Notes: generated by a model not told the origin, from the sequence alone. A stretch of 64,000 nucleotides of DNA from Thermohalobaculum sp965247385 (GCA_965247385.1 CBDFHG010000002.1:744001-808000); one strand, 5' to 3'. Numbered from the stretch's first letter, positions 45,070 through 54,325 are shown. Program-made: numbers and translations.

Positions 45070-46513
45070 CAGCAATTCTCATTATGGCTTGATTTTCTGC
45101 GATGATGTTTTGTCTTCTCATTTTTGTGTTGTGCTGAGGCTTGTGCGGATGCTTTAGCGCAGTTTTGGTTCCGGCGGCGGTTCGCCGGTTATCATCGTGC
45201 GGATGAGCGCGCCCCAGTCGGTGAACAGGTGATATCTGGTGATGCTCCGCAGGTCCTGGAAGAACTGCCGTCGCGCGCCGAACGCTTCACGTGCCTCATG
45301 CCAGCGCTTGCTCACCAGGTCACAGACCGTGTGGAACGCGAAGGCGAGCAGGTTCATGGTTATGAGAAGGTTGGCCAGGTGTTCCTTGCCATGGCCGAAA
45401 TTGTGCTCCAGATGGTAACCCCTGGTCTTCAGGGTATTGAAAGTTTCGTTCTCGATCTTCCAGCGCGCCCGGCCACAGGTGGCCAACTCGACGACGGTTT
45501 CTTCGTTGACCGGCAGATCGGTGACGAAGCTGTTGGTGTAGGTCACCTTGCCGGCTTTGTTGATGATCTCGATCTGAAGCCAATTGACATGCAATGCGTC
45601 TTTCCCGTCACGGAGGGGAACATCTTCCATCCAGCGGTAGCGATGAGTAACGACGCTGCGGCCCTTTTTCAGCTTTTTCTCAAGGCTCGGCAATTCGACG
45701 CCATGGAGCCATTCGTAGAGACAGCGGTGCGATGAGGGTTTGGCGGTGAAGATGAAATTGCCGCCAACCCGTTGAACCGACTCGCAAATCGGCTGACGGG
45801 AATATAGATCATCGCCCAGATAGACCGGCCCGAGATGCGCGTATTGCGGCCCGAAGCGGCAAAGCCAGCGCTTCGTGGCGGCATTTTCGCAGTCCTGTTT
45901 GTCATGTCCGTCCTGCGGTGCGATGAACTCCGGTTCAAGCACCATGGCACAATTATGGCCAGGCGCCACCACCGCCGCCGAGAGCATGGAGTGGTAATAT
46001 TCCATGACGCCGTTATAGCGTTTGCGCTGCGAGCAATTCGGGCAATGAAGCTTTTGCGAGGTGAAATACCCGGTGCCGTCAAGGGCAATCAGAAGCCGTC
46101 CGCCGAGCTTCTGAAAATCCTTCAGACCGCCTCTGTCTGCAAGCAAGCCAAGGGCTTGCCCGAACAACGCGAACAGCCCATCTGGTTCCACCGGATCAAG
46201 CATCGTGCGAACATGATTGTCGGTAGGGATCTTCTCAATGGCGAACAGCGTCTCGCAGTTCGACCGCGCCCGACGCTTTTCCAACGCCCGCTGATGCGAC
46301 AAAAAGGACGGGCTCTGCATAAAAAATACCGAAAATGCAGCCATGCCGATATCGGCCATAGTGTCGCTCAAATTGCTCCCCGTGCGCATGTCGGGGAACA
46401 TCGCGCAACGGCTACGCAGAGTGTCTATGAGAGAATCGATGACCATATATGGTATCATTCATATATTTGCCGCCTTGGGAATCCCCTTTGTAACGCCATA
46501 ATGAGAATTGCTG
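45070..46513 (-). mobile_element. IS (IS4/ISNCY-like), copy 1, with 9-bp TSD
   Basis: The 19-bp perfect terminal repeats (CAGCAATTCTCATTATGGC and its reverse) lie at 45070-45088 and 46495-46513. ATGCCTGAG at 45061-45069 and 46514-46522 is a 9-bp target duplication. The element is 1,444 bp. A second copy is at 52882-54325. Confidence 0.92.
45154..46458 (-). CDS. DDE transposase of the 1,444-bp IS, copy 1
   Basis: The 434-residue product contains LIALDGTGYFTSQKLHC (first Asp), CPNCSQRKR, YLGDDLYSRQPICESV (second Asp) and CGRARWKIENETFNTLKTRGYHLEHNFGHGK (the Y-(2)R-(3)E(6)K-type Glu region of IS4-like transposases). It differs from copy 2 by only a handful of residues. It looks intact. Confidence 0.88.
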   Translation of the reverse strand: MIPYMVIDSLIDTLRSRCAMFPDMRTGSNLSDTMADIGMAAFSVFFMQSPSFLSHQRALEKRRARSNCETLFAIEKIPTDNHVRTMLDPVEPDGLFALFGQALGLLADRGGLKDFQKLGGRLLIALDGTGYFTSQKLHCPNCSQRKRYNGVMEYYHSMLSAAVVAPGHNCAMVLEPEFIAPQDGHDKQDCENAATKRWLCRFGPQYAHLGPVYLGDDLYSRQPICESVQRVGGNFIFTAKPSSHRCLYEWLHGVELPSLEKKLKKGRSVVTHRYRWMEDVPLRDGKDALHVNWLQIEIINKAGKVTYTNSFVTDLPVNEETVVELATCGRARWKIENETFNTLKTRGYHLEHNFGHGKEHLANLLITMNLLAFAFHTVCDLVSKRWHEAREAFGARRQFFQDLRSITRYHLFTDWGALIRTMITGEPPPEPKLR

Positions 46514-46767
46514 ATGCCTGAGCAATCTCTAGAATTGTCAGAAAACGAAACTTTTCAATAGCAATTGCGTATAGGACTAGCGTTTCATCAATAACGAGGG
46601 CCTTTTTTCTGTCCTTTAGACAAAATATCGCAGTGCCTGACTGCCATTGCCCTTGGCCATAGAACCACAGACCGGGCACCCCACGATCCTGGCAAATTGT
46701 CTTGTTGTCAGCCGAACATTGGTGTGCAAAGAGGTGGCGATGACTTCTGGCTGACAGGGATCGGTCC

Positions 46768-47205
46768 GTGACACGCGATCTACATCACGAGTACGCTGGC
46801 AATCGAGAAGAGGTGAAGGCCCCGTCGGAGAAATCCTTTGGCGTGACCTTCGCCTGTGTGTTCGGCTTGCTGTCGGCCTTGCAGTTCTACCGGCTTGGCA
46901 TCGCGGTCTGGCCGGTGGTGACATCGGTGGCCGCGCTGGGTTTTCTTGCCACCGCCTTCGCAGCCCCGGCGGTGCTTCGGCCGCTCAATCTGGTTTGGCT
47001 CAAATTCGGGATGCTGCTGCACCGGATCGTCAATCCGGTTATCATGGGATTGCTGTTTTTTGGTGTGTTCACGCCAATGGGGCTGATCATGCGGCTGTTC
47101 GGCGCCGATCTGCTGCGGCTTCGAACAAAGACCGGCGCGACCAGCCACTGGATCTTGCGTGCCGAGGAGAATGTTGAGAAAAGCTCGATGACAAACCAGT
47201 TCTGA
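46768..47205 (+). CDS. SxtJ-family membrane protein
   Basis: The 145-residue product has a soluble start (to about 20), then hydrophobic segments at about 25-42, 45-70 and 85-108, and RTKTGATSHWIL near the end. This is the SxtJ family, small membrane proteins found beside carbamoyltransferases in saxitoxin-type and many surface-glycan clusters. The GTG at 46768 has a CAGGGA site 8 nt upstream. A DUF5989 gene and a carbamoyltransferase follow in the expected order. Confidence 0.8.
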   Translation: MTRDLHHEYAGNREEVKAPSEKSFGVTFACVFGLLSALQFYRLGIAVWPVVTSVAALGFLATAFAAPAVLRPLNLVWLKFGMLLHRIVNPVIMGLLFFGVFTPMGLIMRLFGADLLRLRTKTGATSHWILRAEENVEKSSMTNQF

Positions 47206-47219
47206 GGACGAATATTGCC

Positions 47220-47369
47220 ATGTCTTTCCTAGTCGAACTTTGGAGCTTCATGCGCGTGCGCAAGAAGTTCTGGATGATGCCGATCATCGTGCTCGCTCTG
47301 TTATTGGGCGTCCTTGTTGTGCTGACGCAGGGCTCGGCCGTGGCTCCGTTCATCTATACGATCTTCTAA
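47220..47369 (+). CDS. DUF5989 small membrane protein
   Basis: The 49-residue product starts MSFLVELWSFMRVRKKFWMMP and continues as one hydrophobic helix to the C-terminus (APFIYTIF). This is a DUF5989 member, the usual middle partner between SxtJ and carbamoyltransferase genes. GAGGACG lies upstream of the ATG. It starts 14 bp after the SxtJ stop. Function unknown. Confidence 0.85.
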   Translation: MSFLVELWSFMRVRKKFWMMPIIVLALLLGVLVVLTQGSAVAPFIYTIF

Positions 47370-47374
47370 GCAGC

Positions 47375-49210
47375 TTGCGTATCCTCGGCATATCGGCGTT
47401 CTATCATGACAGTGCGGCGGCGCTGATCGAGGACGGGCAGGTTGTCGCGGCCGCACAGGAAGAACGCTTCACCCGCAAGAAACATGACAGCGATTTCCCG
47501 CATCACGCGGTCAAATACTGCCTGTCCGCAGGTGCAAGCCCCGGCGCTGACGTGGATTACGTGGTGTTCTATGAAAAGCCCTTTGTAAAATTCGAGAGGC
47601 TGATCGAGACCTATCTGAGCTTTGCGCCGCGTGGGTTCCCCTCGTTCCTGAAGGCGATGCCTCTGTGGCTGAAGGAAAAGCTGTTTCTGAAGCGTCTGCT
47701 GATCGAAAAACTGGGGGAAATCCGCAGCGATACCGATTGGAAGGCTAAGATGCTGTTCGCCGAGCATCACCAGAGCCACGCGGCCAGTGCATATTATCCC
47801 TCGCCGTTCAAGGAAGCCGTGGTCCTGACAATGGACGGTGTCGGCGAATGGGCCACGAGTTCGGCTGGCATCGGCCGGGGCGACAATCTGGAGATCGAAC
47901 GGGAGATCCGCTTTCCCCATTCGCTTGGCCTGCTGTATTCGGCCTTCACCTACTATACCGGTTTCAGGGTGAATTCAGGCGAGTACAAGGTCATGGGTCT
48001 GGCGCCTTATGGCGAGCCGAAATATTCCCAGATCTTGCTCGATAACCTGATCGACATTCGCGACGATGGCTCGTTCAAGCTGGACCTGAGCTATTTCGAC
48101 TATTGCACCGGTCTTACCATGACCAATAGCCGCTTCGATGCGCTGTTCGGCGCGCCGGCGCGCACGCCCGATGAATTTCTGACGCAGCATCATATGGATC
48201 TGGCTGCCTCGATTCAGGACGTTGCCGAGATCGTCGTTCGGCGCATGGCGACGGCGCTGGCCAAGGAAACCGGGCAAAGGAACCTGTGCTTGGCGGGAGG
48301 TGTCGCGCTGAATTGCGTGGCAAATGGCAAGCTGCAGCGCGACGGCAACTTCGACAATATCTGGGTGCAGCCCGCGGCAGGCGACGCCGGCGGCGCGCTG
48401 GGTGCCGCCTATGCGGCATATCATCATCACCTCGGCCTGCCGCGCGCCGCAAACGCTGGGCTTGACGGCATGGTGGGCGGGTATCTGGGCCCGGAGTTTT
48501 CGCAAAATCAGATCGCGGCGGAGCTTGGCGCGGCCGGGGCGGTGTTCAAGACGCTCGACGATGCCGAGTTGATATTCCAAACCGCCGCGGCGCTTGGCGA
48601 GGGCAAGGCGGTTGGCTGGATGCAGAGCCGCATGGAGTTTGGCCCGCGGGCGCTGGGCAACCGTTCGATCCTTGGCGACCCGCGCTCGCCGGAAATGCAG
48701 AAGCTGCTGAACCTGAAGGTCAAATTCCGCGAATCCTTTCGGCCTTTCGCGCCCTCGGTGCTGCGCGAGGATCTGGAAGACTGGTTCGAGTTGGATTGCG
48801 ATAGCCCCTACATGCTGATGGTGGCCGACGTGGTCGAGAACCGACGCCGGCAGATGTCGGCGCAGGAGCAGGCTCTGTTCGGAATTGACAAACTGAATGT
48901 TGCCCGGTCCGAAATTCCAGCGGTCACCCATGTCGACTTCTCGGCCCGGATCCAGACCGTTCACAAGGAAACCAACCCACGCTACCACGCCCTGATTTCC
49001 GCCTTCAAGGCGCAGACCGGCTGCCCGATCCTGGTCAATACCAGCTTCAACGTCCGGGGCGAGCCGATTGTCTGCTCGCCGACCGATGCGTTCCGCTGTT
49101 TCATGGGAACCGATATCGAGGTTCTGGTTTGCGGCAATGCCCTTCTCGTCAAGGACGAGCAGGATCCGGCGCTGAAACAGGACTACAAGAACCGCTTCGA
49201 GTTGGACTGA
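47375..49210 (+). CDS. O-carbamoyltransferase (NodU/CmcH/TobZ family)
   Basis: The 611-residue product starts LRILGISAFYHDSAAAL at a TTG (47375), where homologues begin with Met, and has the two-domain layout of the family. The N-terminal Kae1-like domain carries EHHQSHAASAYYPSPF (metal-binding His) and GGVALNCVANG. The C-terminal YrdC-like domain has MEFGPRALGNRSILGDPR and SFNVRGEPIVCSPTDA. It makes carbamoyl-AMP from carbamoyl phosphate and transfers the carbamoyl group to a hydroxyl, probably of a sugar made by this island. It starts 5 bp after the DUF5989 stop. Confidence 0.88.
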   Translation: MRILGISAFYHDSAAALIEDGQVVAAAQEERFTRKKHDSDFPHHAVKYCLSAGASPGADVDYVVFYEKPFVKFERLIETYLSFAPRGFPSFLKAMPLWLKEKLFLKRLLIEKLGEIRSDTDWKAKMLFAEHHQSHAASAYYPSPFKEAVVLTMDGVGEWATSSAGIGRGDNLEIEREIRFPHSLGLLYSAFTYYTGFRVNSGEYKVMGLAPYGEPKYSQILLDNLIDIRDDGSFKLDLSYFDYCTGLTMTNSRFDALFGAPARTPDEFLTQHHMDLAASIQDVAEIVVRRMATALAKETGQRNLCLAGGVALNCVANGKLQRDGNFDNIWVQPAAGDAGGALGAAYAAYHHHLGLPRAANAGLDGMVGGYLGPEFSQNQIAAELGAAGAVFKTLDDAELIFQTAAALGEGKAVGWMQSRMEFGPRALGNRSILGDPRSPEMQKLLNLKVKFRESFRPFAPSVLREDLEDWFELDCDSPYMLMVADVVENRRRQMSAQEQALFGIDKLNVARSEIPAVTHVDFSARIQTVHKETNPRYHALISAFKAQTGCPILVNTSFNVRGEPIVCSPTDAFRCFMGTDIEVLVCGNALLVKDEQDPALKQDYKNRFELD

Positions 49211-49242
49211 CGGCGAAGCGTATATTTGCGGAGTGACCGGCC

Positions 49243-49998
49243 ATGCAGAAATTCGAGAAGATCCAGATGCGTTACGAGCCGTACCCGATCGGGGTCATCA
49301 ATCCTGCGATCGACCCGGATTTCTATCGCGAGCTTATCGCGAATTTTCCGGATATTTTGCTGTTCGATGGGATGAATAACCACCCCTACAAGCTCAGCCT
49401 TTCCGAAAAATATGCCCCCGCCAACTATGCCCGCTTCATTCGCGAGAACGGCCCCTGGGGCCTATTTCACGCCTGGGTCAAAAGCGACGCTTTCATACGA
49501 ACCGTCGTGGACGCCCTCAAGGCGCACCATGTGGACCTTGCACTTGACGAGGCCTTCGAGACCCTCCCCGCAAAGCTGAAGCGCCACGGCCGGGCCTTGC
49601 TGAAAGGGCATCTGCCGCGCCCGGCGCCAAAGCTGCGCACCCGTTTCGAGTTCTCGGTGCTGAAGGCGGACGGTGGCGAGGTCGCGCCACACACTGACAC
49701 GCCGCGCAAGGTGATCACGCTGGTAATCTCCATGATAGGCGAGGGGGAATGGCCGGTGGAGATCGGCGGTGGACTGGACGTGAACCGGGCAACCGACCCA
49801 CGCTATGCCTATAATTGGAAGAATCGGCTGGTACGCTGGGACGACATCGAAGTGATCGAGAATATTCCCTTCGTTCCCAATCAGTGCATCGTCTTCGTCA
49901 AGACCTTCAACTCCCTGCACTCGGTCCGGCGCATGACCGAAACCGGCTCCGATCTGCTGCGCAAGACCATCACCATCGTCATCGAGCGAGACACCTGA
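49243..49998 (+). CDS. 2-oxoglutarate/Fe(II) oxygenase-like protein, paralogue B
   Basis: The 251-residue product shares the whole layout of paralogue A at 32797-33546: MRYEPYPIGVINPAID start, APHTDTPRKVITLVISM (H-x-D), CIVFVKTFNSLHSVRRM (distal His) and RKTITIVI (Arg). It is the last gene of the SxtJ-DUF5989-carbamoyltransferase run and likely acts on the same product. The paralogues now sit on both sides of an IS-rich stretch. Confidence 0.75.
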   Translation: MQKFEKIQMRYEPYPIGVINPAIDPDFYRELIANFPDILLFDGMNNHPYKLSLSEKYAPANYARFIRENGPWGLFHAWVKSDAFIRTVVDALKAHHVDLALDEAFETLPAKLKRHGRALLKGHLPRPAPKLRTRFEFSVLKADGGEVAPHTDTPRKVITLVISMIGEGEWPVEIGGGLDVNRATDPRYAYNWKNRLVRWDDIEVIENIPFVPNQCIVFVKTFNSLHSVRRMTETGSDLLRKTITIVIERDT

Positions 49999-50016
49999 AC
50001 AGGATCTGGACCGGCG

Positions 50017-50158
50017 TCAGTTCAGGGATTGCCTGATCAGCTTGGCGACCCGCGCGTTACCCTTGGTGGTGATGTGCAAGTAATCTATCAGCAGGGCCTC
50101 GGTCGGCAGATGCGCAAGGCTGTGCGGAACGGGGTGTGCAACTTTTTGGGAACGTGCC
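50017..50158 (-). pseudogene. C-terminal remnant of an SGNH-type hydrolase
   Basis: The minus strand encodes HSLAHLPTEALLIDYLHITTKGNARVAKLI and a stop, matching the last SGNH block (D-x-L-H) of a GDSL-like hydrolase. Nothing upstream of it survives: IS copy 3 begins at 50163 and the methyltransferase gene follows beyond. Confidence 0.6.
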
Positions 50159-50162
50159 CTAA

Positions 50163-51643
50163 CAGCCCGTTGAAAAAGGCGCCATTGACCGGGTTTCACC
50201 CCACTCACCCCACGACGAAACATAACGCGGCGCAGGCGGTTTCGCCATCCTCCGAGACGATGAGGCCGGCCTGAGCGACCAGAACGGCTCCAGCGGGCGC
50301 AACAAGCACGAAAATACCGCCATATCCGCCCGCCACGGCTTGGCGCGCGGTGCCGGCGCCGATGAGTTGGCGCATCAGCAACGAGAGGTTGTGGCCGGCG
50401 ACGTGAAGCAGGTATCGCTTGTGCACGTTCTCGCGCCGGCGCAGCCAGGTTCGGCGCATGCCGCCGCGATCGAGGCTGTGGGCAAAGCAGCGCTCGACGA
50501 TCTCGGCGCGCAGCTTGAAGGCCTCGCGGGCGACCCCGGACTTGAGCCGCACGCGGTTGTTGGTGACCGCCCGGCGCGCCGCCTCGTCACCGCGCCAGCG
50601 CGAAAAGCCCTTCTGCCTGGGCTCGGCGATCCGGGTCTTCCAGGGACTGTCGTCCAGGGCCTTCAAGACCGCCCGTGAGAAATAGCCCTTGTCGGTGACG
50701 CATTCGGCCGGGCTCTCTGGCGTCGGCGCCGCAGCCACCGCCTCGAGGTTTGCCTCGGCCGCCGCCAGGGTCTTGAAAAGCGTCGTGGTGTCGCCCTCAT
50801 CGGCTGGGTGCAACTCGGCCGCCACCACCGCCCCGGTGTCCAGATCCACCGCGTGCTCGGGCTTGTAGGCCAGATGGGTCGTGCCGTCCTTCATCCTGGC
50901 GATCCTGGCCTCGGGGTCGCTCCTGCAAACCCAATCCTGGTTCGAGAGCTTCTTGCCCTTGCGCTTGCGGTCCAGACGCGCCAGGTCCTCGGCCGTGGGC
51001 GTCTCGATGCCGCTCTCCTGGGCCAGATGCTCCAGCATCTCCCGGTAGCCCTCACCCGTGTCGCGCCGCACGATGTTGCGCAGCGCCGCGTTGGCCTCCA
51101 TGGTCGAGGCATCCACCCCGATGCGGTCGCCCTTCACCAGACCCGCCTCGGCGATCAGCGCCAGAACCCGGTCGAAGACCATCGCGTGCACCTCGTGGGG
51201 CAGGCGCGTGCGGGTCTTCGACAGCCAGCAATGGTCCGGCACATGATCCCGGCTCTCCAGCCGCAGAAACTCCCGCAGCGACAGCGAATCCGAGCCGCGC
51301 CATTCCAGCCCGCGCTCAGAGTCGATGCCCTCGAAGTAGCCCACCAGATGCATGCGGAAATAGCGCCCCGGCGGCACCGAAGGCGCTCCCGTCCTGGCCG
51401 CGTAATAGCACCGGCAGGCCGCCTCGGCGAAGCCGTCGAAGTCGCCCTCGATCAGGACCGACTGAAGACGGTCGTAAAACACATGACCCGGCGAGCGCGG
51501 CATCTCCGCCCAGCCCACCATCAAATCACCCTGACGATCCTTCTGCAGTCCCATCGACATCGGCGAACCCCCCGGTCAAATCAGAACATCATAGAATTCA
51601 GACCAGGCCGCTCGTGTCCAGGGCCGACTTCGTCAACGGGCTG
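50163..51643 (-). mobile_element. IS5/IS1182-superfamily element, copy 3, intact (TSD CTAA)
   Basis: The 1,481-bp element has inverted ends CAGCCCGTTGA. CTAA at 50159-50162 and 51644-51647 is a perfect 4-bp target duplication. On the minus strand the right-hand duplication supplies the TAG stop of the TylF-type methyltransferase gene. Confidence 0.93.
50205..51560 (-). CDS. DDE transposase of IS copy 3, intact
   Basis: The 451-residue product has PRSPGHVFYDRLQSVL, SLREFLRLESRDHVPDHCWLSKTRTRLP (DUF772-type), GVDASTMEANAALRNIVRRDTGEGY, HLAYKPEHAVDLDTGAVVAAEL and ECVTDKGYFSRAVLKAL (second Asp). The C-terminal RAEIVERCFAHSLDRGGMRRTWLRRRENVHKRYL holds the DDE Glu. This is the only unbroken copy of three, so it could supply transposase to the others. 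Confidence 0.9.
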   Translation of the reverse strand: MSMGLQKDRQGDLMVGWAEMPRSPGHVFYDRLQSVLIEGDFDGFAEAACRCYYAARTGAPSVPPGRYFRMHLVGYFEGIDSERGLEWRGSDSLSLREFLRLESRDHVPDHCWLSKTRTRLPHEVHAMVFDRVLALIAEAGLVKGDRIGVDASTMEANAALRNIVRRDTGEGYREMLEHLAQESGIETPTAEDLARLDRKRKGKKLSNQDWVCRSDPEARIARMKDGTTHLAYKPEHAVDLDTGAVVAAELHPADEGDTTTLFKTLAAAEANLEAVAAAPTPESPAECVTDKGYFSRAVLKALDDSPWKTRIAEPRQKGFSRWRGDEAARRAVTNNRVRLKSGVAREAFKLRAEIVERCFAHSLDRGGMRRTWLRRRENVHKRYLLHVAGHNLSLLMRQLIGAGTARQAVAGGYGGIFVLVAPAGAVLVAQAGLIVSEDGETACAALCFVVG

Positions 51644-52402
51644 CTAAGTTTTGATCACCAGCGACTGGCCTGTCGGCAGTGAGATGACCTGCTCCGGCTT
51701 GTCAGCAAAGAACTCGTCGATCGCCTTCTTGGCGCCCGGACAGTAGGCTGATCCATAGTCGTCACAAACGATCACGCCGCCAGGACTGACGCGCGAATAG
51801 AAAAAGGCGACAGCGTCGCGCGTCGGCTCGTAGAGATCCACGTCGATGTGAACAAGTGAAAAACTGTCGTCCTGGACCTCGTGAAAGCGCTCAGGGATCC
51901 AACCCTTATGCAGCACCACCCGATCGCTGAAGCCCGCGAGATTTCGGCGTAGGATGTCTTCCGGTACGGCGAGGTCGCCATGCGCCCAAACCGTCTCGCC
52001 TTCCTTGTCTAGATCATCCGCGCCCGGGTTGGACAACCCCTCGAACGAATCGAAGACATGCAGGGACTTCACGCTGTCAGCGCCCATGCCGGTGAGTAGG
52101 AACAGCGACGACTTTCCATAACGCGTGCCGCATTCAGCGAAGTTGCCTGGAACGCCGCGCACGAGCCGCGCCGTTTCCAGCAGCATGTAACACCGGTCGT
52201 ACGGAATTCCCATGATACCGCGCTGCTTCGCCGTCTCCCGCACGGAAAGGAAATCTGCATCGGCAAGCCAGATCAGGTGTGATTTGTAGACTTCATAGCC
52301 GTGCCGGCGGGCGATCTTCTTGGCTCGCTTAAACTGGTAGTAGCGATAGGCGTCTCGCCCAAACAGCAAGGCGCCAAGATAATCAACGGCCTGTCGAAAC
52401 AT
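51644..52402 (-). CDS. TylF/macrocin O-methyltransferase-like enzyme
   Basis: The 252-residue product has GNFAECGTRYGKSSLFLLTGMG (SAM site), LHVFDSFEGLS, LVHIDVDLYEPTRDAV and VSPGGVIVCDDYGSAYCPGAKKAIDEF. These are the pattern of TylF-type class I O-methyltransferases with an Asp-rich metal site. The ATG at 52402 lies next to an IS256 remnant, so any upstream partner gene is lost. Its stop is provided by the IS target site. It likely methylates a sugar hydroxyl. Confidence 0.8.
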   Translation of the reverse strand: MFRQAVDYLGALLFGRDAYRYYQFKRAKKIARRHGYEVYKSHLIWLADADFLSVRETAKQRGIMGIPYDRCYMLLETARLVRGVPGNFAECGTRYGKSSLFLLTGMGADSVKSLHVFDSFEGLSNPGADDLDKEGETVWAHGDLAVPEDILRRNLAGFSDRVVLHKGWIPERFHEVQDDSFSLVHIDVDLYEPTRDAVAFFYSRVSPGGVIVCDDYGSAYCPGAKKAIDEFFADKPEQVISLPTGQSLVIKT

Positions 52403-52414
52403 CTATTCTCACCC

Positions 52415-52881
52415 CCTCGATTTCCAGCAGATTCTGTCGAAGACCCGCTGACTGAGATTGCTCGTGAGGGCGCTCGGCGCATGCTGGCCGAGGCGCTGAG
52501 GGCCGAGGCAGACGCGTTCGTTGCCAGCTTCGCGGATGACCTGCTGCCCGATGGCCGCCAGAGGATCGTCAGGCATGGTTACGGGCCGGAGCGGTCGATA
52601 CAGACCGGGATCGGCGCGATCGACGTCCGCCGGGCCAAGGTCCGGGACCGGCACCCGAACGTTGCCGATGCCGGGAAGGTGCGCTTCACGTCGAACATCC
52701 TGCCGAAATGGGCGCGACGCACGAAGAGCCTCGATGTGCTGCTGCCCATTCTCTACCTGCGTGGTATCTCCACCGGCGACTTCCAGGCGGCGCTGGGCGC
52801 GATCCTGGGGCCCGATGCGCCGAACCTGTCGCCGGGCGTGGTCTCCAGGCTGACTGCGGGTTGGGAGAAGGGGTATGATGC
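52415..52881 (+). pseudogene. Internal fragment of an IS256-family transposase
   Basis: The fragment encodes DPLTEIAREGARRMLAEAL, DGRQRIVRHGYGPERSI, TGIGAIDVRRAKVRDR, NILPKWARRTKSLDVLLPILYL and GISTGDFQAALGAILGPDAP, the N-terminal third of IS256 (Mutator-type) transposases. It is cut at 52881 by IS copy 2 of the 1,444-bp type. Confidence 0.88.
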
Positions 52882-54325
52882 CAGCAATTCTCATTATGGC
52901 TTGATTTTCTGCGATGATCTTCTGTCTTCTCATTTTTGTGTTGTGCTGAGGCTTGAGCGGGTGCTTTAGCGCAGTTTTGGTTCCGGCGGCGGTTCGCCGG
53001 TTATCATCGTGCGGATGAGCGCGCCCCAGTCGGTGAACAGGTGATATCTGGTGATGCTCCGCAGGTCCTGGAAGAACTGCCGTCGCGCGCCGAACGCTTC
53101 ACGTGCCTCATGCCAGCGCTTGCTCACCAGGTCACAGACCGTGTGGAACGCGAAGGCGAGCAGGTTCATGGTTATGAGAAGGTTGGCCAGGTGTTCCTTG
53201 CCATGGCCGAAATTGTGCTCCAGATGGTAACCCCTGGTCTTCAGGGTATTGAAAGTTTCGTTCTCGATCTTCCAGCGCGCCCGGCCACAGGTGGCCAACT
53301 CGACGACGGTTTCTTCGTTGACCGGCAGATCGGTGACGAAGCTGTTGGTGCAGGTCACCTTGCCGACCTTGTTGATGATCTCGATCTGAAGCCAATTGAC
53401 ATGCAATGCGTCTTTCCCGTCACGGAGGGGAACATCTTCCATCCAGCGGTAGCGATGAGTAACGACGCTGCGGCCCTTTTTCAGCTTTTTCTCAAGGCTC
53501 GGCAATTCGACGCCATGGAGCCATTCGTAGAGACAGCGGTGCGATGAGGCTTTGGCGGTGAAGATGAAATTGCCGCCAACCCGTTGAACCGACTCGCAAA
53601 TCGGCTGACGGGAATATAGATCATCGCCCAGATAGACCGGCCTGAGATGCGCGTATTGCGGCCCGAAGCGGCAAAGCCAGCGCTTCGTGGCGGCATTTTC
53701 GCAGTCCTGTTTGTCATGTCCGTCCTGCGGTGCGATGAACTCCGGTTCAAGCACCATGGCACAATTATGGCCAGGTGCCACCACCGCCGCCGAGAGCATG
53801 GAGTGGTAATATTCCATGACGCCGTTATGGCGTTTGCGCTGCGAGCAATTCGGGCAATGAAGCTTTTGCGAGGTGAAATACTCGGTGCCGTCAAGGGCAA
53901 TCAGAAGCCGTCCGCCGAGCTTCTGAAAATCCTTCAGACCGCCTCTGTCTGCAAGCAAGTCAAGGGCTTGCCCGAACAACGCGAACAGCCCATCTGGTTC
54001 CACCGGATCAAGCATCGTGCGAACATGATTGTCGGTAGGGATCTTCTCAATGGCGAACAGCGTCTCGCAGTTCGACCGCGCCCGACGCTTTTCCAACGCC
54101 CGCTGATGCGACAAAAAGGACGGGCTCTGCATAAAAAATACCGAAAATGCAGCCATGCCGATATCGGCCATAGTGTCGCTCAAATTGCTCCCCGTGCGCA
54201 TGTCGGGGAACATCGCGCAACGGCTACGCAGAGTGTCTATGAGAGAATCGATAACCACATATGGCATCATTCATATATTTTCCGCCTTGGGAATCCCCTT
54301 TGTAACGCCATAATGAGAATTGCTG
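52882..54325 (-). mobile_element. IS (IS4/ISNCY-like), copy 2, no TSD
   Basis: The element has the same ends and length as the copy at 45070-46513. The 9 bp at the left (GTATGATGC) and at the right (AAACAGGTC) differ, so no target duplication is left. The left flank is an IS256 fragment, the right flank unrelated DNA. This indicates a deletion or recombination next to the element. The 54326-54458 flank shows no gene. Confidence 0.9.
52966..54270 (-). CDS. DDE transposase of the 1,444-bp IS, copy 2
   Basis: The 434-residue product differs from copy 1 (45154-46458) at a few residues only. All catalytic regions are present. It is probably functional. Confidence 0.88.
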   Translation of the reverse strand: MMPYVVIDSLIDTLRSRCAMFPDMRTGSNLSDTMADIGMAAFSVFFMQSPSFLSHQRALEKRRARSNCETLFAIEKIPTDNHVRTMLDPVEPDGLFALFGQALDLLADRGGLKDFQKLGGRLLIALDGTEYFTSQKLHCPNCSQRKRHNGVMEYYHSMLSAAVVAPGHNCAMVLEPEFIAPQDGHDKQDCENAATKRWLCRFGPQYAHLRPVYLGDDLYSRQPICESVQRVGGNFIFTAKASSHRCLYEWLHGVELPSLEKKLKKGRSVVTHRYRWMEDVPLRDGKDALHVNWLQIEIINKVGKVTCTNSFVTDLPVNEETVVELATCGRARWKIENETFNTLKTRGYHLEHNFGHGKEHLANLLITMNLLAFAFHTVCDLVSKRWHEAREAFGARRQFFQDLRSITRYHLFTDWGALIRTMITGEPPPEPKLR

